This document shows, in pieces, positions 15,623 to 23,679 of a stretch of 37,311 nucleotides of DNA; positions within the stretch are counted from its first letter, which is position 1, and each line of letters begins with the position of its first letter. The stretch lies in NCBI RefSeq assembly GCF_016905445.1, contig NZ_JAFEXF010000058.1, positions 1-37,311 of the forward strand. Direction: 5' to 3'. The notes beneath the pieces are model-generated. The model saw only the letters and a list, made by a program, of their open reading frames with translations. It was not told where the DNA came from and made no database searches. Source of the stretch: Streptomyces sp. G44 (GTDB lineage: Bacteria; Actinomycetota; Actinomycetes; Streptomycetales; Streptomycetaceae). A program made the translations under genes and the position numbers.

Positions 15623-16177
15623 TCAGCGCGTGGCGAGCCGTGCTTTCTTGACCTTGTTCCCGCAGGTGTTCATGGAGCACCAACGGCGGTTGGCCGCGCG
15701 GCTGGTGTCGAGATAGAGCCCCGCGCATCCGGGGCCTGCGCAGTTCTTGACGCGGCCGCGGTCGGGGCCCCCGAGGACGTGGACGGCGTCCGTGGCCAGG
15801 ACGCCCAGGGCGTCAGCGAGGGGGGTCGTGTCCGTCAGGCGCCATTCCGCGCGCCCCTGCTCCAGCGCGGCCTTGGCGTGTCCGGCGGCAGCGGTCGTGT
15901 TGAGGGTGCGGACATCCCCGGAATCCGGCTGTTCACCGGTGGCGACGGCCGACCCGACGCGGTAGATCGCCTCGCGCAGTTCGACGGCGTCCTTCAGGCC
16001 GGCCGGCGACACGTCTGTGACGTATAGCCCGGTGGCCCGCAGCCACAACCGCAGCCGTGCGGGGTCGGTCAGCCGCTCTCGCGGCTGCGCGCCGGCTCTG
16101 TCGCTGACGGTGGCGGTGAAGCGGAACGCCAAGACCTCGTTGTCCATCCGGAACACCCGCCGTACGTCTTCGGTCAT
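15623..16177 (-). CDS. CGNR zinc-finger (ABATE domain) putative regulator
   Basis: A 184-residue protein with an N-terminal ABATE-like helical domain (about 12-125: FRFTATVSDRAGAQPRERLTDPARLRLWLRATGL) and a C-terminal CGNR-type zinc finger. The zinc cysteines are C146, C151, C167 and C172, in the arrangement NCAGPGCAGLYLD...RRWCSMNTCGNK; the family name motif CGNR is CGNK here. Such proteins are thought to be stress-linked transcription factors. The ATG at 16177 has GGAGG 6 nt upstream; an in-frame ATG at 16207 lies inside a TGAACCGTC half-site. It is divergent from the dehydrogenase and converges with the GNAT gene. Confidence 0.88.
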   Translation of the reverse strand: MTEDVRRVFRMDNEVLAFRFTATVSDRAGAQPRERLTDPARLRLWLRATGLYVTDVSPAGLKDAVELREAIYRVGSAVATGEQPDSGDVRTLNTTAAAGHAKAALEQGRAEWRLTDTTPLADALGVLATDAVHVLGGPDRGRVKNCAGPGCAGLYLDTSRAANRRWCSMNTCGNKVKKARLATR

Positions 16178-16207
16178 GTCCAGCCTCCGCAGTGCGCCCT
16201 CAGTCAT

Positions 16208-16275
16208 TGAACCGTCTCAGGCAGTTCGACAGGATGGTAGCCCCATGCCATCCTTGAACCGTCCGAGACGGTTCA
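16208..16275. promoter_or_regulatory. Shared operator region with TGAACCGTC repeats
   Basis: A 9-3-9 perfect inverted repeat, TGAACCGTC-cga-GACGGTTCA, lies at 16255-16275, ending 19 nt before the dehydrogenase start. One additional half-site, TTGAACCGTC, lies at 16207-16216 next to the CGNR gene. The pattern is typical of TetR-type repressor sites and suggests that both divergent genes answer to the same regulator, whose gene is not visible here. Confidence 0.7.
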
Positions 16276-16294
16276 GCGGAAGGGTGTGTCCGGC

Positions 16295-17158
16295 ATGTGC
16301 AGCATCGCGGTCATCGGTCTGGGAGCGATGGGCAGACCCATCGCGCGCAACCTGCTGAAGGCGGGCCACGACGTCGTGGTGTGGAACCGCTCCGCCGCGC
16401 ACGCGGAGCGCCTCGTCGCGGCGGGTGCCCGGCGTGCCGCCTCCGTCATGGAGGCCATGCGTTCCCCGGTGGTCTTCTCGATCCTGTCCGACGACCGGGC
16501 CGTGACCGAGACGTTCATCGACTCCGGCGTCCTCTCCCGGGTCCCGGCCGGGACTGTGCACGTCAACCTCGCCACGGTGAGCGCGGACCTGGCCCGCCGG
16601 GTCGGCGCGGCGCACGCCGAGTCCGGTGTCGGGTACGTCGCGGCCCCGGTCTTCGGCCGTGTTCCGGTCGCCGAAGCCGGGGCACTCAACATCCTCGCGG
16701 CCGGTGAGGACGGGCTGATCGACCGTGTGCAGCCGTTCTTCGACGTGATCGGCTCGCGGACGTGGCGGCTCGGCGACCGTCCGGAGCAGGCCAACGTCGT
16801 GAAGATCCTCGGCAATTACTTGATCGCCTGCGCGATCCAGTCACTGGGCGAGGCCGTCAGCCTGGCGGAAGGCGCCGGTGTCGACTCCAAGCAGTTCGTC
16901 GAACTGCTGAGTTCGACGCTCTTCCCCGGCGCCGTCTACGCGGGCTACGGCTCGATGATCGCCGAACGGACGTACCAGCCGGCCGGCTTCACCACGGCGC
17001 TGGGCCGCAAGGACCTCCACCTCGCGCTCGACGCGGCGACCGGCCACGACGTTCCGCTCCCGGTCGGTGAACTGCTGCGGACCGTCTTCGACCAGGCCAT
17101 CGCCGACGGCCGCGGGGCGGATGACTGGGCGGTCATCGCGGAGCAGCAACCGCGGTGA
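16295..17158 (+). CDS. NAD(P)-binding beta-hydroxyacid dehydrogenase (HIBADH family)
   Basis: A 287-residue oxidoreductase of the 3-hydroxyisobutyrate/6-phosphogluconate dehydrogenase superfamily. The N-terminal Rossmann domain starts at once with VIGLGAMGRPIARNLLKAGH (GxGxxG at 8-13). The substrate loop is VNLATVSADLARR (about 90-102) and the glycine-rich strand APVFGRVPVAEAGALNILAAG (118-137) matches the family. The catalytic lysine is K170 with N174 (VVKILGNYL), and an all-helical C-terminal domain follows. An Asn at the 'D/N-x-S/T' substrate position hints at a non-standard substrate, as in glyoxylate/succinic-semialdehyde or imine-type reductases. ATG at 16295 is preferred over the GTG at 16286, which sits only 2 nt from GGAAGGG. 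Confidence 0.9.
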   Translation: MCSIAVIGLGAMGRPIARNLLKAGHDVVVWNRSAAHAERLVAAGARRAASVMEAMRSPVVFSILSDDRAVTETFIDSGVLSRVPAGTVHVNLATVSADLARRVGAAHAESGVGYVAAPVFGRVPVAEAGALNILAAGEDGLIDRVQPFFDVIGSRTWRLGDRPEQANVVKILGNYLIACAIQSLGEAVSLAEGAGVDSKQFVELLSSTLFPGAVYAGYGSMIAERTYQPAGFTTALGRKDLHLALDAATGHDVPLPVGELLRTVFDQAIADGRGADDWAVIAEQQPR

Positions 17159-17224
17159 CGCCGGACGGCCCGAGGCTGCGGCCGTGCTCGCCACCCTCGC
17201 CTGCGGCAGCGGGCCAACGCCCGT

Positions 17225-18415
17225 TCAGCCGGTGTGCGCAGTCGTGGTCGAGGGGCTCGCCGATCCGGACGGGCAGTCCTGGGGGCCGGACGGGCAGTTC
17301 GGCGAGGGGGTCGGGTCGGGGGTCGGCGTCGGTGACGAGGAGCCGGACGGGGAGGGCTCCGGTGACGGTGAGGGGCCCGGTCGTGTAGGCGACGGGGACG
17401 GCCGGGGTGACGGCGAGGGCGGCGCCGGGTGCGAGGGGGACGGGGTGGGCCTGGGCTCGGGGCCGATGATGATGCCGTCGTCGGCGTCGTCGCCCTTGCC
17501 ACCGGTGCCTCCGCCGCCCCCGCGGCCGCCCTTGTCGGACGGCTCCGTCGCCGGGGTGCCGCCGCCGGCTCCGGGAGACTTCGGAATGACGCCCTTGCCG
17601 TCGGGCACGGCGTGCACGCCCCGGCGGTAGAAGTCCAGCCAGGTGCGGACCAGTTCGAGGTAGGCGCGGGAGTGGTTGTAGCTGAGGACCGCCCGGTCGA
17701 GGTCGGCGGCCCGGCTCAGGTCGCGGTCCCCGGCGCACAGGTAGTGCCCGGCGGCCAGGGCCGCGTCGAAGATGTTGCCGGGATCGCGGCGGCCGTCGCC
17801 GTTGCCGTCCGCACCCCACCGCGCCCACGTCGACGGCAGGAACTGCATCGGCCCCACCGCCCGGTCGTACACCGTGTCGCCGTCGTGGACGCCGCCGTCG
17901 CTGTCCAGGATCAGGGCGAAGTTCCGGCCGTCGAGCGCCGGACCGGTGATCCGGCCGAGCGTGGTCCCGTGCCGGTCGACCGCGCCGCCGCGCGCCTGCC
18001 CGGACTCCACCTTGCCGATGGCGGCGAGCAGTTCCCAGGGCAGCGCGCAGCCGGGGTCCGTGCGGCCGACGGACCGCTCCGCGGAGCGGTAGGCACGCAG
18101 CACCGTTCCCGGGATGCCGGACGCGGACGCGGCACGTTCCCGGGCGATCCGCTCGGCGCGCGGCGGCGCGTCCGGGCTGACCAGCGGCGGGAGTTCGGTG
18201 TGGTACGAACCGTCGTCGGGCGGGGGCAGTTCGGCGTACGGGAGGTCCGCGGCCGGAGCGGCACGGTCGCCGGCGGCCGGGCGGGCGCTCGCCTCCGGCG
18301 GGAGTCCGGGGGCCTGGGAGGCGGTGAGCGCCGCGACCGCGGTCACGGCGATGGCGGTGGCCCGCAGACCCCGCCGGGTCCGGGCGGGCAGGGGTCGGGC
18401 ACGGCGTGCGGGCAT
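17225..18415 (-). CDS. Secreted lytic transglycosylase, last gene of the mce transcript
   Basis: A 396-residue secreted murein transglycosylase (SLT_2/MltB-like). The Arg-rich signal peptide ends near residue 35. The catalytic domain (about 100-275) contains WELLAAIGKVESGQ with catalytic Glu137, then GPMQFLPSTWARWGADGNGDG (189-209) and SYNHSRAY (245-252), all hallmark motifs. From about 280 the chain is disordered, first Gly-rich then strongly Pro/Ser/Thr-rich, as in wall-spanning tails. It cuts peptidoglycan glycan strands to 1,6-anhydro ends. The gap to the upstream Mce-associated gene is only 37 nt on the same strand, so it probably belongs to the mce operon and may open the wall for the Mce assembly (inference). 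Confidence 0.92.
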   Translation of the reverse strand: MPARRARPLPARTRRGLRATAIAVTAVAALTASQAPGLPPEASARPAAGDRAAPAADLPYAELPPPDDGSYHTELPPLVSPDAPPRAERIARERAASASGIPGTVLRAYRSAERSVGRTDPGCALPWELLAAIGKVESGQARGGAVDRHGTTLGRITGPALDGRNFALILDSDGGVHDGDTVYDRAVGPMQFLPSTWARWGADGNGDGRRDPGNIFDAALAAGHYLCAGDRDLSRAADLDRAVLSYNHSRAYLELVRTWLDFYRRGVHAVPDGKGVIPKSPGAGGGTPATEPSDKGGRGGGGGTGGKGDDADDGIIIGPEPRPTPSPSHPAPPSPSPRPSPSPTRPGPSPSPEPSPSGSSSPTPTPDPTPSPNCPSGPQDCPSGSASPSTTTAHTG

Positions 18416-18452
18416 GACCTGTCACTCCCTGGTGGTGGGGGGCGTGCGGGGT

Positions 18453-19172
18453 TCAGCGGCCGAAGGTGTCGATGCCGGAGATGAGCCAACGGCCGTCGCG
18501 CCGCTGGACGTCGAGGGCGAACATCGCCCCGGCGTAGGTGCCGTCGTCGTCCGCCTTCTTGCCGCCGGCGGTGCTGACGCTGCTCTGATCGGCGTAGACG
18601 AGGACGCGGGCCCGGTCCCCGTCGATGCGCTCGACGGCGCTGTCGGTGACCGTCGTGGTGATCACCGCCTTCTGCTGGTCCGCCCGCGTACGGAGGTCGC
18701 CGAGCAGGTCCCGGTGCTGGGCGACGGCGCGTCCCGTCAGCCAGTGCCGCGCGGCCTTGTCGAGGGCACGGGGGTCGGCGTGGTCGTACGAGAAGAGCCC
18801 GGCGACGGCCTTGGTCGACTGGCCCTTGATCTCGCTGGTGCGGGCGGTGTCGGAGAGGGCGGTGTTGCGTGCGGCCGGGGTGTCGCGAAGGGCCTGCGCG
18901 CGGGCGTGCGCCCAGCCGGCGAAGCCGCCGAGGACGAGGGTCAGCAGGCAGAGCGCCACGAGGGTGCGGCGGCGGGGTGCGGGTGGGCCCTTCCGGGCGG
19001 GCGCCGGCGCGTCACGGGCCGCGCTCGTGTCACGGGTGGCCGGCCGGGCGCGTGCGGGCTGCCCACGGGGGGTTTCGCGGGACCGGGGGGCGTCGGTCGC
19101 CGCCGGGGCGCGGAGGGCTTCGCGGGCCTGGCGGCGGCGTCGGTTGTTCAGGTGGTGGCGGGTCGTCGGCAT
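18453..19172 (-). CDS. Mce-associated membrane protein (second copy, long type)
   Basis: A 239-residue Mce-associated protein. A basic, disordered cytoplasmic region (1-68) precedes a single membrane segment (about 69-87, LVALCLLTLVLGGFAGWAH). An extracytoplasmic domain follows, starting RDTPAARNTALSDTARTSEI and ending in a beta-rich half (RARVLVYADQSSVS...DGRWLISGIDTFG) typical of the Mas/SnoaL-like fold. It resembles the gene at 19783 residue by residue in several blocks (TP-ARN-AL-D, AV/LF-SY, DG--WLI/VVDI). ATG at 19172 preceded by GGAGAGG. By family knowledge these proteins stabilise Mce complexes. Confidence 0.85.
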   Translation of the reverse strand: MPTTRHHLNNRRRRQAREALRAPAATDAPRSRETPRGQPARARPATRDTSAARDAPAPARKGPPAPRRRTLVALCLLTLVLGGFAGWAHARAQALRDTPAARNTALSDTARTSEIKGQSTKAVAGLFSYDHADPRALDKAARHWLTGRAVAQHRDLLGDLRTRADQQKAVITTTVTDSAVERIDGDRARVLVYADQSSVSTAGGKKADDDGTYAGAMFALDVQRRDGRWLISGIDTFGR

Positions 19173-19198
19173 CGTGTGTCGTCCTCTCCTGCTGCCGG

Positions 19199-19756
19199 TC
19201 AGCCGGCCGACGTGCCGCCGACGGGGGCCTGGCCCAGGGCGCTGAGTTTCCAGTGGCCGTCGGTGCGGGTCAGTTCGCCGAGCATGCGGCTGTCCTTGTC
19301 GCTGCTCTTGTCGCCGGGGGCCTTCACCGTCACCCGCAGGGCGACCAGCACGCGGGCCCGGCCGGCCCGGTCGTCGAGTTCGGTGAGCGCGCCGGAGAGC
19401 ACCTTGGCCGTGGTCACCGTCTTGGCGGCCTTCACCTGGGTGGCGAACGCGTCGCGTCCGGCGGCCAGTTGCTCGTGGAGCTCCCCGGTGGTGGAGGACT
19501 CCCAGAGGTCCAGACCGCGGTCGAGGCTGCGGTGGTCGAGGGTGTTGAGGTTCTGCACGGCCTGCTCGCCTGCGGCGAGGGCGGCGTCGCGCTGCTCGGC
19601 GTAGCCCGCGGTGTCCTCGTGGGCCGCGTCGTACCAGCCCCAGCCCGCCCACACGGCGAAACCGCCCGCGAGCAGGGTGAGCAGGAGGGCGAACGCCGTG
19701 ACCGGCAGTGCCCCGAGCGGCCCGAGGCGGGCCGCTCCGCTTGTCCCGCGTCCCAT
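19199..19756 (-). CDS. Mce-associated membrane protein (second copy, short type)
   Basis: A 185-residue membrane-anchored protein. The hydrophobic segment (about 20-40, ALPVTAFALLLTLLAGGFAVWAGW) is followed by an extracytoplasmic helical stretch (YAEQRDAALAAGEQAVQNLNTLDHRSLDRGLDLWESSTTGELHEQL) and a beta domain ending WKLSALGQAPVG. The pattern 'RD-AL--G---VxxLNTLD' is shared with the gene at 20490. The ATG at 19756 with GAGAGGGG upstream was chosen over the ATG at 19813, which lies inside the upstream gene. The downstream Mce-associated gene starts 26 nt further on. Confidence 0.85.
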   Translation of the reverse strand: MGRGTSGAARLGPLGALPVTAFALLLTLLAGGFAVWAGWGWYDAAHEDTAGYAEQRDAALAAGEQAVQNLNTLDHRSLDRGLDLWESSTTGELHEQLAAGRDAFATQVKAAKTVTTAKVLSGALTELDDRAGRARVLVALRVTVKAPGDKSSDKDSRMLGELTRTDGHWKLSALGQAPVGGTSAG

Positions 19757-19782
19757 CCGTGTTCCCCTCTCCCCGCGCCCGC

Positions 19783-20493
19783 TCAGCGGGTCCTGATGTC
19801 GACGACGCGCCACTGGTCGTTCTCCCGTCGCGCGGTCACCGTGAGCTGGGCCGCCGCGGTGCTGGTGCCGGCCTTTCCGCGGTGCGAGATCTGGTCGAGG
19901 AAGACCAGCAACCGCGCGGTGTCGCCGTCGAGTTCGATCACTCCGGTGCGTACGGCCTGCGTGCTGAGCGTGACGCGCTGCGCGGCGAGGTCCGCGCGGA
20001 CCCGGCCCATCAGGTCCGCGTACTGGCGCTCCGCCCGCCCCGCGAGGACCGTCCGCGCCGCCCGCTCGGTCGTCCCCAGGCCGTCCGGGGCGTACGAGAA
20101 CACGCGGGCGAGGGCGTTGCCGACGTCACCGGCGACACGCGTGGTGGCCTCGGCGTCGGTCAGCGCGTGGTTGCGGGCGGACGGGGTGGACCTCAGCTGG
20201 TGGGCGCCGTAGAAGAAGCCGGACCCGGCGAGGACGAGCAGCGCGGCACACGTGGCGGGGACGAGGTGTCGGAGGCTGCGGCGGGGCTTCGCCGGTGCTT
20301 CGTCCGGGGCCGGTGGGCCGGGTGCGGCCTGCGCGTCGGTGGCGGACCGGTCGTCGGTACCGGCACCGGCCTCCGCGTCGCCCCCGCCCTCTCCGGCGGG
20401 CGGTGCGGGTTTCGTCGCGTCGTCCGGGGCGGACGAGGCCCGGGGGCGCCCGAGGTGCGGGAGCCGTGTCGCGAGGTGCGGGAGCCGTGTCAT
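19783..20493 (-). CDS. Mce-associated membrane protein (first copy, long type)
   Basis: A 236-residue protein. Residues 1-73 are hydrophilic and Pro/Asp/Ala-rich (cytoplasmic), the membrane segment is at about 76-96 (LVPATCAALLVLAGSGFFYG), and the outer domain begins LRSTPSARNHALTDAEATTRVAGDV and ends WRVVDIRTR. It overlaps the upstream gene by 4 nt (ATGA, 20490-20493). It shares layout and sequence blocks with the gene at 18453. Function by family: accessory subunit of the Mce lipid importer; the exact contact is unknown. Confidence 0.86.
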   Translation of the reverse strand: MTRLPHLATRLPHLGRPRASSAPDDATKPAPPAGEGGGDAEAGAGTDDRSATDAQAAPGPPAPDEAPAKPRRSLRHLVPATCAALLVLAGSGFFYGAHQLRSTPSARNHALTDAEATTRVAGDVGNALARVFSYAPDGLGTTERAARTVLAGRAERQYADLMGRVRADLAAQRVTLSTQAVRTGVIELDGDTARLLVFLDQISHRGKAGTSTAAAQLTVTARRENDQWRVVDIRTR

Positions 20494-21008
20494 CGGCCTT
20501 CGTCCTCCTTCGCCGTCCGGGGGAGCGGCACCGCGCTCAGTGCCTTGACCTTCCACTCGCCCTCGCCCGTGCGGGCCAGGACCGCCTCCAGGCGCTTGCG
20601 GTCCGTGGTCGGCGGCTTCGTTCCGGCGGGCGTGACCTCGACGCGGACGGTGGCGACGAGTTTGGCCGTGCCCGCGCGCGTGTCGAGGGCGGTGAGCGCG
20701 GCCTCGGTGACCGTGCCCCGCGCCGAGGCACCCTTTCTGGGGGCGGTGCGGCCCAGTTCCTCCCGCAGCGGACCCGTCGAGGCGGCGCGCCAGTCCTGGA
20801 TGCCTGCCCGCGCCCGCTGCCGGGACGAGGCGTCGAGGGTGTTCAGGACGGCGAGCCGCTCCCGGCCGTCGGCCAGCGCCTCGTCGCGGGCACGGCCGTA
20901 CGCGAGCGAGTCGTCGCCCCGTGCCTGCGCGTATGTCCACACCCCGGTGCCGCAGAACCCCAGCGCCAGTGCCAACCCCGCCCCGGTGAGGACGCGCGCC
21001 CGCCTCAT
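20490..21008 (-). CDS. Mce-associated membrane protein (first copy, short type)
   Basis: A 172-residue protein with an N-terminal membrane anchor (RVLTGAGLALALGFCGTGVW, about 5-24), an extracytoplasmic helix-rich region (RDEALADGRERLAVLNTLDASSRQRARAGIQDW) and a C-terminal beta region ending WKVKALSAVPLP. It overlaps mceF by 4 nt upstream and the next Mce-associated gene by 4 nt downstream, so all three are translationally coupled. The gene at 19199 is its closest relative in the window. Confidence 0.86.
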   Translation of the reverse strand: MRRARVLTGAGLALALGFCGTGVWTYAQARGDDSLAYGRARDEALADGRERLAVLNTLDASSRQRARAGIQDWRAASTGPLREELGRTAPRKGASARGTVTEAALTALDTRAGTAKLVATVRVEVTPAGTKPPTTDRKRLEAVLARTGEGEWKVKALSAVPLPRTAKEDEGR

Positions 21009-22294
21009 CGGCCCGCCTCCGTGTCCGCGCCGAGCAGCCCCCGCAGCCCGGCCGCCCCGGCGCCGCCCGTGTCCGGCAGGGCCAGCGCGCCCGGCAGCGG
21101 TGCGGTGGCCTTCGACGAGCCTGACGCGGTGGCGCCGGTGCTCCCCGAGGGCAGGGAGCCGGGCCTGGCCGGATCGGGTGACGGGCCGCCCCTGGGGGCG
21201 TTGGCGGAGCCCCGTACGTTGACACCGCTCGCGGCGGGTGCCGTGCAGGAGGCGCCGGTGTTGAGGGCGGGGGCGGTACCGAGGTCCAAACCGGTGCGGT
21301 ACCGGGTGCCGCCGTAGCCGTCGGTGCAGGGCAGCGGCTTGAAGAAGGTGACGGCCAGGCCGAGCTTCATCTTGCCTCCGTCGACGGCGGTGGCGCCGGC
21401 CGAGATCGCCGCGGGGTACTTCACGAGGAGTTCCTCGATGCCGCGCTGCCGGGTGACGGCGACCTCGGAGGTGGTGACCAGGTTGGCGAGGACCACGCCC
21501 AGGCTGGGGTCGAGGTCCCGGAGCAATCCGCTGACCTGTGTCGCCGCGTCCGGTGTGACGGTGAGGAGGCGGCGCACGTCGGCGTCGGAGCCCTTGAGGG
21601 TGCGGGCGAGTTCGGTGGCGCCGTCCGCGAAGCCGCGGATGGCCTTCGCCTCCTCGGCCTGGGTGCGCAGCACGGTCTCGCCGTCGGCGAGCAGGCGGGT
21701 GGTGGAGGGCAGGTTGCGGTCGGCGGCCTCGATGAAGGCGCCGCCGTTGTCCAGCAGCACCTGTAGGTCGTCGCCGTGTCCCTCGAAGGACTCGCCGAAT
21801 TCGTCGACGACCGTACGCAGGTCCTCCAGCGGCACGGACCGGACGAGGTCGTTGACGCTGGTGAGCACGTCGGTGACGGGCGCGGGCACCTCGGTGTCGG
21901 ACTGCGCGATCCGGTTGCCGTCGGCGAGGTGGGGACCGGCGTCGCTCTCGGGCCGCAGGTCGATGTACTGCTCGCCGACCGCGGAGAGCCCGGCCACCAC
22001 GGCCCGGGTGTCGGAGGGGATGCGGGGGGCGGACTTCTTGATGCGCAGCTCCGCGACCACCCCGTCCGCGGTGAGTCCGATGGGGCCGACCCGGCCCACC
22101 GACACGCCGCGATAGGTGACGTCGGAGTGGGTGAACAGGCCGCCGGTGCGCGGGAGTTCGACCTTCACGGTGTAGTAGTCGGCCACGCCGACGTACCGGC
22201 CGAGGTCCGCGTAGCGGATGCCGAGGAAGCCGAGGACGAGGACGGCGATGAGGAGGAAGGCGAGGTTCTTCAGGCGTACGGCGAGCGTGATCAT
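21005..22294 (-). CDS. mceF: MceF substrate-binding subunit
   Basis: A 429-residue MCE protein, sixth of the set. The N-terminal membrane anchor (about 8-27) is followed by the MCE domain (PF02470, about 38-118: YYTVKVELPRTGGLFTHSDVTYRGVSVGRVGPIGL). A long helical region (about 150-290) forms the tube-like tail in this family, followed by FFKPLPCTDGYGGTRYRTG and a Pro/Ser/Thr-rich C-terminus. MceF-type identity rests on position and on 'GRYVGVADYYTVKVELPRTGGLFTHSDVTYRGVSVG'. Overlaps mceE by 4 nt and the Mce-associated gene downstream by 4 nt. It acts outside the cytoplasmic membrane in lipid/sterol uptake. Confidence 0.93.
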   Translation of the reverse strand: MITLAVRLKNLAFLLIAVLVLGFLGIRYADLGRYVGVADYYTVKVELPRTGGLFTHSDVTYRGVSVGRVGPIGLTADGVVAELRIKKSAPRIPSDTRAVVAGLSAVGEQYIDLRPESDAGPHLADGNRIAQSDTEVPAPVTDVLTSVNDLVRSVPLEDLRTVVDEFGESFEGHGDDLQVLLDNGGAFIEAADRNLPSTTRLLADGETVLRTQAEEAKAIRGFADGATELARTLKGSDADVRRLLTVTPDAATQVSGLLRDLDPSLGVVLANLVTTSEVAVTRQRGIEELLVKYPAAISAGATAVDGGKMKLGLAVTFFKPLPCTDGYGGTRYRTGLDLGTAPALNTGASCTAPAASGVNVRGSANAPRGGPSPDPARPGSLPSGSTGATASGSSKATAPLPGALALPDTGGAGAAGLRGLLGADTEAGR

Positions 22295-23679
22295 CCCGGT
22301 GTGCCTCCGTTCCCGGGGCTCCCGGCAGGTGTCGGCGCGGTCGTGGGCGTCGGTGTCTTCGGCATCGTCGGCGTCGGTACGGAGGGCAGGGGCAGCGGCG
22401 CCGACGGGGACGCCGTGGCTCCGGGGCCGGACCGCTGGGGAGGCGCGGCGCCCGGGGGTGTGGCGGTGGGTGAGGGCGGCCTGCCCCGCGGAACGAGGGG
22501 CGGGATGATCTGGGTGCCGGGGGTGGCCGTCATGTGCAGGTACACGTTGAGGTAGTCGCCCTTGACCCCGTTCAGCACCTCGTCGGTGAACGGGTAGGTG
22601 AGCAGCACCTGGAGGGAGTCGGGCAGGTCGCTCCCCGCGTCAGCGAGGGCCTTGAGGGTGGGGGCGATGGCTTTGAGGTCGGCGACCATGTCATCCTTGC
22701 TCGCTTCGACGGTGGAGACGGCGACGCCGGAGAGCGTGTCCAGGGAGCGGAGCATGGTCAGCAGTGAGCCGCGCTGTTCGTGCAGGGTGTCGAGGCCCGG
22801 CGAGAGGCCGGTCAGGACGGTGCGTACGTCGTCCTTGCGGCCGGCGAGAGTCGTGGCGAGCCGGTTGACGCCGTCGAGGGCGTCGGTGATGTCACCGCGG
22901 TGGTCGTCCAGGTTCCCCACGAGTTCCTCGACCCGTTTCAGCATGGAGCGGACCTCGGGCTCGCGTCCGCCGAGGGCCTTGTCGAGTTCCCGCGTGATGG
23001 TCTTGAGCTGGTTGACACCGCCGCCGTTGAGCAGCAGGGACAGGGCGCCGAACACTTCCTCGACCTCGGTGTTGCGGCCGGTGCGGGCGAGCGGGATGAC
23101 ACCGCCGTCGCCGAGCCGGCCCGTGGCGGAGGACGAAGCGGGCGACGCGGCGGACGGCGTGGCGGGCGCGACGAGCTGGACGTACTTCTCACCGAGCAGG
23201 CTGGACTGTTCGAGGCGGGCGCCGGCGTCGCGGGGCAGCCGGACGTCGCCGTTGATCTCCATGGTGACGCGGGCCGACCACGCGTCACCGTCCAGGCGGA
23301 TGGCGGTGACCCGGCCGACGGCGACGTCGTTGACCTTGACCGCGGCGTGCGGCACCAGGCTGAGGGCGTCGTCGAATTCGGCGGTGACGGTGTAGGGGTG
23401 GGAGCCGAGGTCGGCACCGCCCGGCAGGGGCAGGTCCTCGATGCCGTCGAAGCGCGGGACGGGGACGGAGAACGCGCCCAGGGCGAGCGCGAAGCCGAGG
23501 CCGAGGGCGAGGAGCCCGCCGAGGCCGGCACCCGTGGCCGCTCCGGCGGTGAGCGCCCGCCGCCGTACCGTGCCGTGCGGGGCCTCGACGCGGGCGGCCT
23601 CGGCGGTCTCCACCTGGTCGGCACCCGTGGAGTCGGCAGGCTGGGCGGCCCTGCCCCGGCGGCGTACGACACGCTTCAC
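22291..23679 (-). CDS. mceE: MceE substrate-binding subunit, without lipobox
   Basis: A 462-residue MCE protein. A 40-residue charged cytoplasmic extension precedes the membrane segment (about 44-72, AGAATGAGLGGLLALGLGFALAL). The MceE hallmark DLPLPGG and the MCE domain (about 92-170) follow, then helical repeats and a disordered Pro/Thr tail (from about 395). Mycobacterial MceE proteins are lipoproteins with a cysteine just before this point; here there is no cysteine at all in the region. The GTG at 23679 overlaps the mceD stop (GTGA). The longer open frame that continues upstream is only the shadow of mceD. Confidence 0.92.
   Translation of the reverse strand: MKRVVRRRGRAAQPADSTGADQVETAEAARVEAPHGTVRRRALTAGAATGAGLGGLLALGLGFALALGAFSVPVPRFDGIEDLPLPGGADLGSHPYTVTAEFDDALSLVPHAAVKVNDVAVGRVTAIRLDGDAWSARVTMEINGDVRLPRDAGARLEQSSLLGEKYVQLVAPATPSAASPASSSATGRLGDGGVIPLARTGRNTEVEEVFGALSLLLNGGGVNQLKTITRELDKALGGREPEVRSMLKRVEELVGNLDDHRGDITDALDGVNRLATTLAGRKDDVRTVLTGLSPGLDTLHEQRGSLLTMLRSLDTLSGVAVSTVEASKDDMVADLKAIAPTLKALADAGSDLPDSLQVLLTYPFTDEVLNGVKGDYLNVYLHMTATPGTQIIPPLVPRGRPPSPTATPPGAAPPQRSGPGATASPSAPLPLPSVPTPTMPKTPTPTTAPTPAGSPGNGGTPG

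Noticed and set aside
17133..18425. 430-codon minus-strand frame overlapping the transglycosylase
   Set aside because: Same strand, different frame from the transglycosylase, which has a signal peptide and catalytic motifs. The alternative is low-complexity.
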